A stretch of DNA of 8,108 bases from Planctomycetota bacterium (GTDB lineage Bacteria; Planctomycetota; UBA11346): the NCBI GenBank assembly GCA_024641365.1, contig JAHEDF010000160.1:1-8108 (forward strand), written 5' to 3'. The notes under the pieces are model-generated. The model was not told the DNA's origin, did not search any database, and saw only the letters and a program-made list of their open reading frames with translations. Both the position numbers and the translations under genes were made by a program. Shown here one piece after another: positions 6,823 to 8,108 of the stretch (its first letter is position 1; each line of letters opens with the position of its first letter).

Positions 6823-7470
6823 ATGGGCAATACAAGACAGAACACATATATGTATTTTACAACGATGCTGTTTTATGGCGCTTGTAGTACTTTAATTGAA
6901 TGTAACGCCGCAGATGGCCGTCACGATCATTACATCATGGTCGATCTCGGCGAAAAACGATACAATTTTTATTTAGATGAGAATAATGGAACCGAACAAA
7001 AAAAATCGGGCGTATTTAAATCAAGTGTGGTGGTATCGCCAACAGCGCTTATATCAGGTGGCGACGAGGAGAATGGTAGATTTTATGGGCTTTTTGGCTT
7101 ATCTTTTGGTTTTGCGAGTGATGACGATATAAAATACCAAAGCTATGAGTGGCAATTGGGGCTTGGTGCAATGCGCGATATCACAGAATGGGCGCATCTC
7201 GCATTTACCATTAGTGGTGGTTACGGTGTTACTGGTGTCGAAATTCCAGCGTATTGGCCAACTATTTCCGGCGATCATAGTGATTGGAATTTTAGTGGTC
7301 ATGGTGAGGCAACCGTTGGCCTAACGTTTGATATAGATCATGTTAGTTTATTGGCGCAATTTGGTTATCGTGTCACGCAATTACGATTAACCGATTATGA
7401 ATTAGATCGATCTGCACAATATGTCGTACACGGCATGGTTGCAGCTATAGGGATTGGTCTGACATATTAA
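6823..7470 (+). CDS. Predicted small outer-membrane beta-barrel protein, second of the tandem pair
   Basis: The product is 215 aa from the ATG at 6823, which has a well-placed AAGG. Residues 1-29 look like a signal peptide ending C-N-A before A-D-G, leaving a mature part of 186 residues, the same length as its neighbour. Hand alignment of the two mature parts gives roughly 65-70 identities. Shared blocks include V-D-x-G-x-K-x-Y-x-F, N-N-G, S-P-T, G-L-G, T-E-W-A, G-Y-G, P-A-Y-W-x-T-I, H-G, I-D-x-V, Q-x-G, and an ending of I-G-x-G-x-T plus an aromatic residue. The last residue is Tyr instead of Phe. The strand and turn pattern again suggests an eight-stranded outer-membrane barrel, with the most variable stretches where surface loops are expected. 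No named family is recognised. Function is unknown; adhesion, passive transport or a structural role are all possible. Confidence 0.77.
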   Translation: MGNTRQNTYMYFTTMLFYGACSTLIECNAADGRHDHYIMVDLGEKRYNFYLDENNGTEQKKSGVFKSSVVVSPTALISGGDEENGRFYGLFGLSFGFASDDDIKYQSYEWQLGLGAMRDITEWAHLAFTISGGYGVTGVEIPAYWPTISGDHSDWNFSGHGEATVGLTFDIDHVSLLAQFGYRVTQLRLTDYELDRSAQYVVHGMVAAIGIGLTY

Positions 7471-7537
7471 TTATTTTATAACTTAAAAGAATAACCGCTA
7501 AACAGTATATGATAATTAGATATTTTTTAAACAAGAG

Positions 7538-7607
7538 GAACGAAGAAACGGAGGGGAAATTAAGCGTATGTGGCTAATATATGAGCGCTTCTCCGTTCTT
7601 CCTGTTC
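7538..7607. terminator. Imperfect long hairpin between convergent genes, possible bidirectional terminator
   Basis: GAAC-GAAG-(A)-AACGGAG at 7538-7553 pairs with CTCCGTT-CTTC-(CT)-GTTC at 7591-7607, giving 15 bp with a one-base and a two-base bulge. Inside it, AAGCG at 7562-7566 pairs with CGCTT at 7586-7590, with an 8-nt bulge on the left arm and a 19-nt loop. It begins 68 bp after the second barrel gene and ends 12 bp from the proA stop, where a shared terminator would sit. Neither side has a proper U-tract, so it could instead be a repeat element or an RNA-stabilising structure. Confidence 0.4.
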
Positions 7608-7619
7608 ATTTCATAAAAA

Positions 7620-8108
7620 TTACTGACGCGCTTGGCCCGAACCGCGACAGATCCATTTATAGGTGCATAATTCGCGAATACCCATAGGACCACGCGCGTG
7701 TACGCGATTGGTGCTGATGCCGACTTCTGCGCCAAATCCAAATTGTCCACCGTCGGTAAAACGGGTCGAGGCATTATGATAAACACAGGCGCTATCGACT
7801 TCACTTAAATAACGCTCGGCAGCTTTTTTATCATTGGTAACAATGCCATCGCTGTGATGTGAACCAAATTGCTCAGTTTTTGTTATCGCATCATCAAGAT
7901 TTTCAACGACGCCAACGGCTAAGGTCAGCGATAAATATTCGGTGGTCCAATCGTCTTTGCTGGCGCGTTTGGCATTGGGCATCAAGGTACGTGCGCGCTC
8001 GTCGGCATGCACGGTAACATTGGCTTTTTGTAAGGCTTTTGCCAAAGCGGGTAAAAAGGTTTTTGCGACGGCTTTATCGACCCACAGATTTTCAATGGCA
8101 TTACAGAC
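7620..8108 (-). CDS. proA: Gamma-glutamyl phosphate reductase, C-terminal part (5' end outside window)
   Basis: ProA is the second enzyme of proline synthesis from glutamate: it reduces gamma-glutamyl phosphate to glutamate semialdehyde with NADPH in the cytoplasm. The visible 162 codons begin V-C-N-A-I-E, which contains the catalytic Cys at the second visible residue (plus 8103-8105). Further on are G-S-H-H-S-D-G-I-V-T, the block N-A-S-T-R-F-T-D-G-G-Q-F-G-F-G-A-E-V-G-I-S-T and H-A-R-G-P-M-G, all diagnostic of ProA. The C-terminal G-S-G-Q-A-R-Q followed by TAA is normal for the family. The gene runs convergently against the barrel pair. The start and the N-terminal NADPH-binding region lie beyond base 8108, so neighbours such as proB cannot be judged. 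Confidence 0.95.
   Translation of the reverse strand, partial: VCNAIENLWVDKAVAKTFLPALAKALQKANVTVHADERARTLMPNAKRASKDDWTTEYLSLTLAVGVVENLDDAITKTEQFGSHHSDGIVTNDKKAAERYLSEVDSACVYHNASTRFTDGGQFGFGAEVGISTNRVHARGPMGIRELCTYKWICRGSGQARQ

Overview
The window reads as part of a Gram-negative bacterial chromosome. It has two signal-peptide-bearing outer-membrane beta-barrel proteins, housekeeping genes (trpS, xseA, proA) and a eukaryotic-like Ser/Thr kinase. The kinase resembles those abundant in Planctomycetota-Verrucomicrobiota-Lentisphaerota (K-I-G-D-L-G-L-A-R, D-I-R-A-D-I-Y-S-L-G-A-T-L-Y). That hint is weak and other Gram-negative phyla are possible. No mobile element, CRISPR array, tRNA or rRNA was seen.

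Left half, minus strand (about 3195 down to 1): four genes run the same way, in the order small M50 (site-2) metalloprotease, trpS, a Bcp-type peroxiredoxin, and a Hanks-type kinase that leaves the window at its C-terminal side. The protease stop and the trpS start overlap (TAATG). Only 6 bp separate trpS from the peroxiredoxin, and about 60 bp separate the peroxiredoxin from the kinase. This looks like one transcription unit with translational coupling at its front.

Middle (3196-3546): a non-coding divergent control region of about 350 bp, with weak candidate promoters facing both ways.

Right half, plus strand: xseA (exonuclease VII large subunit, 456 aa) overlaps by ATGA with an aldo/keto reductase of the type that usually carries a C-terminal 4Fe-4S module. 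Here the cysteines of that module are gone. Next come two tandem paralogous proteins, each about 186 aa when mature and predicted to be 8-stranded outer-membrane barrels. They are visibly more AT-rich than xseA. A convergent gap holds an imperfect hairpin of about 20 bp. The window ends in the C-terminal part of proA (gamma-glutamyl phosphate reductase, minus strand), which includes its catalytic Cys.

No obvious defence or biosynthetic system is present. The least explained items are the tandem barrel pair, the cysteine-less reductase coupled to xseA, and the convergent hairpin.
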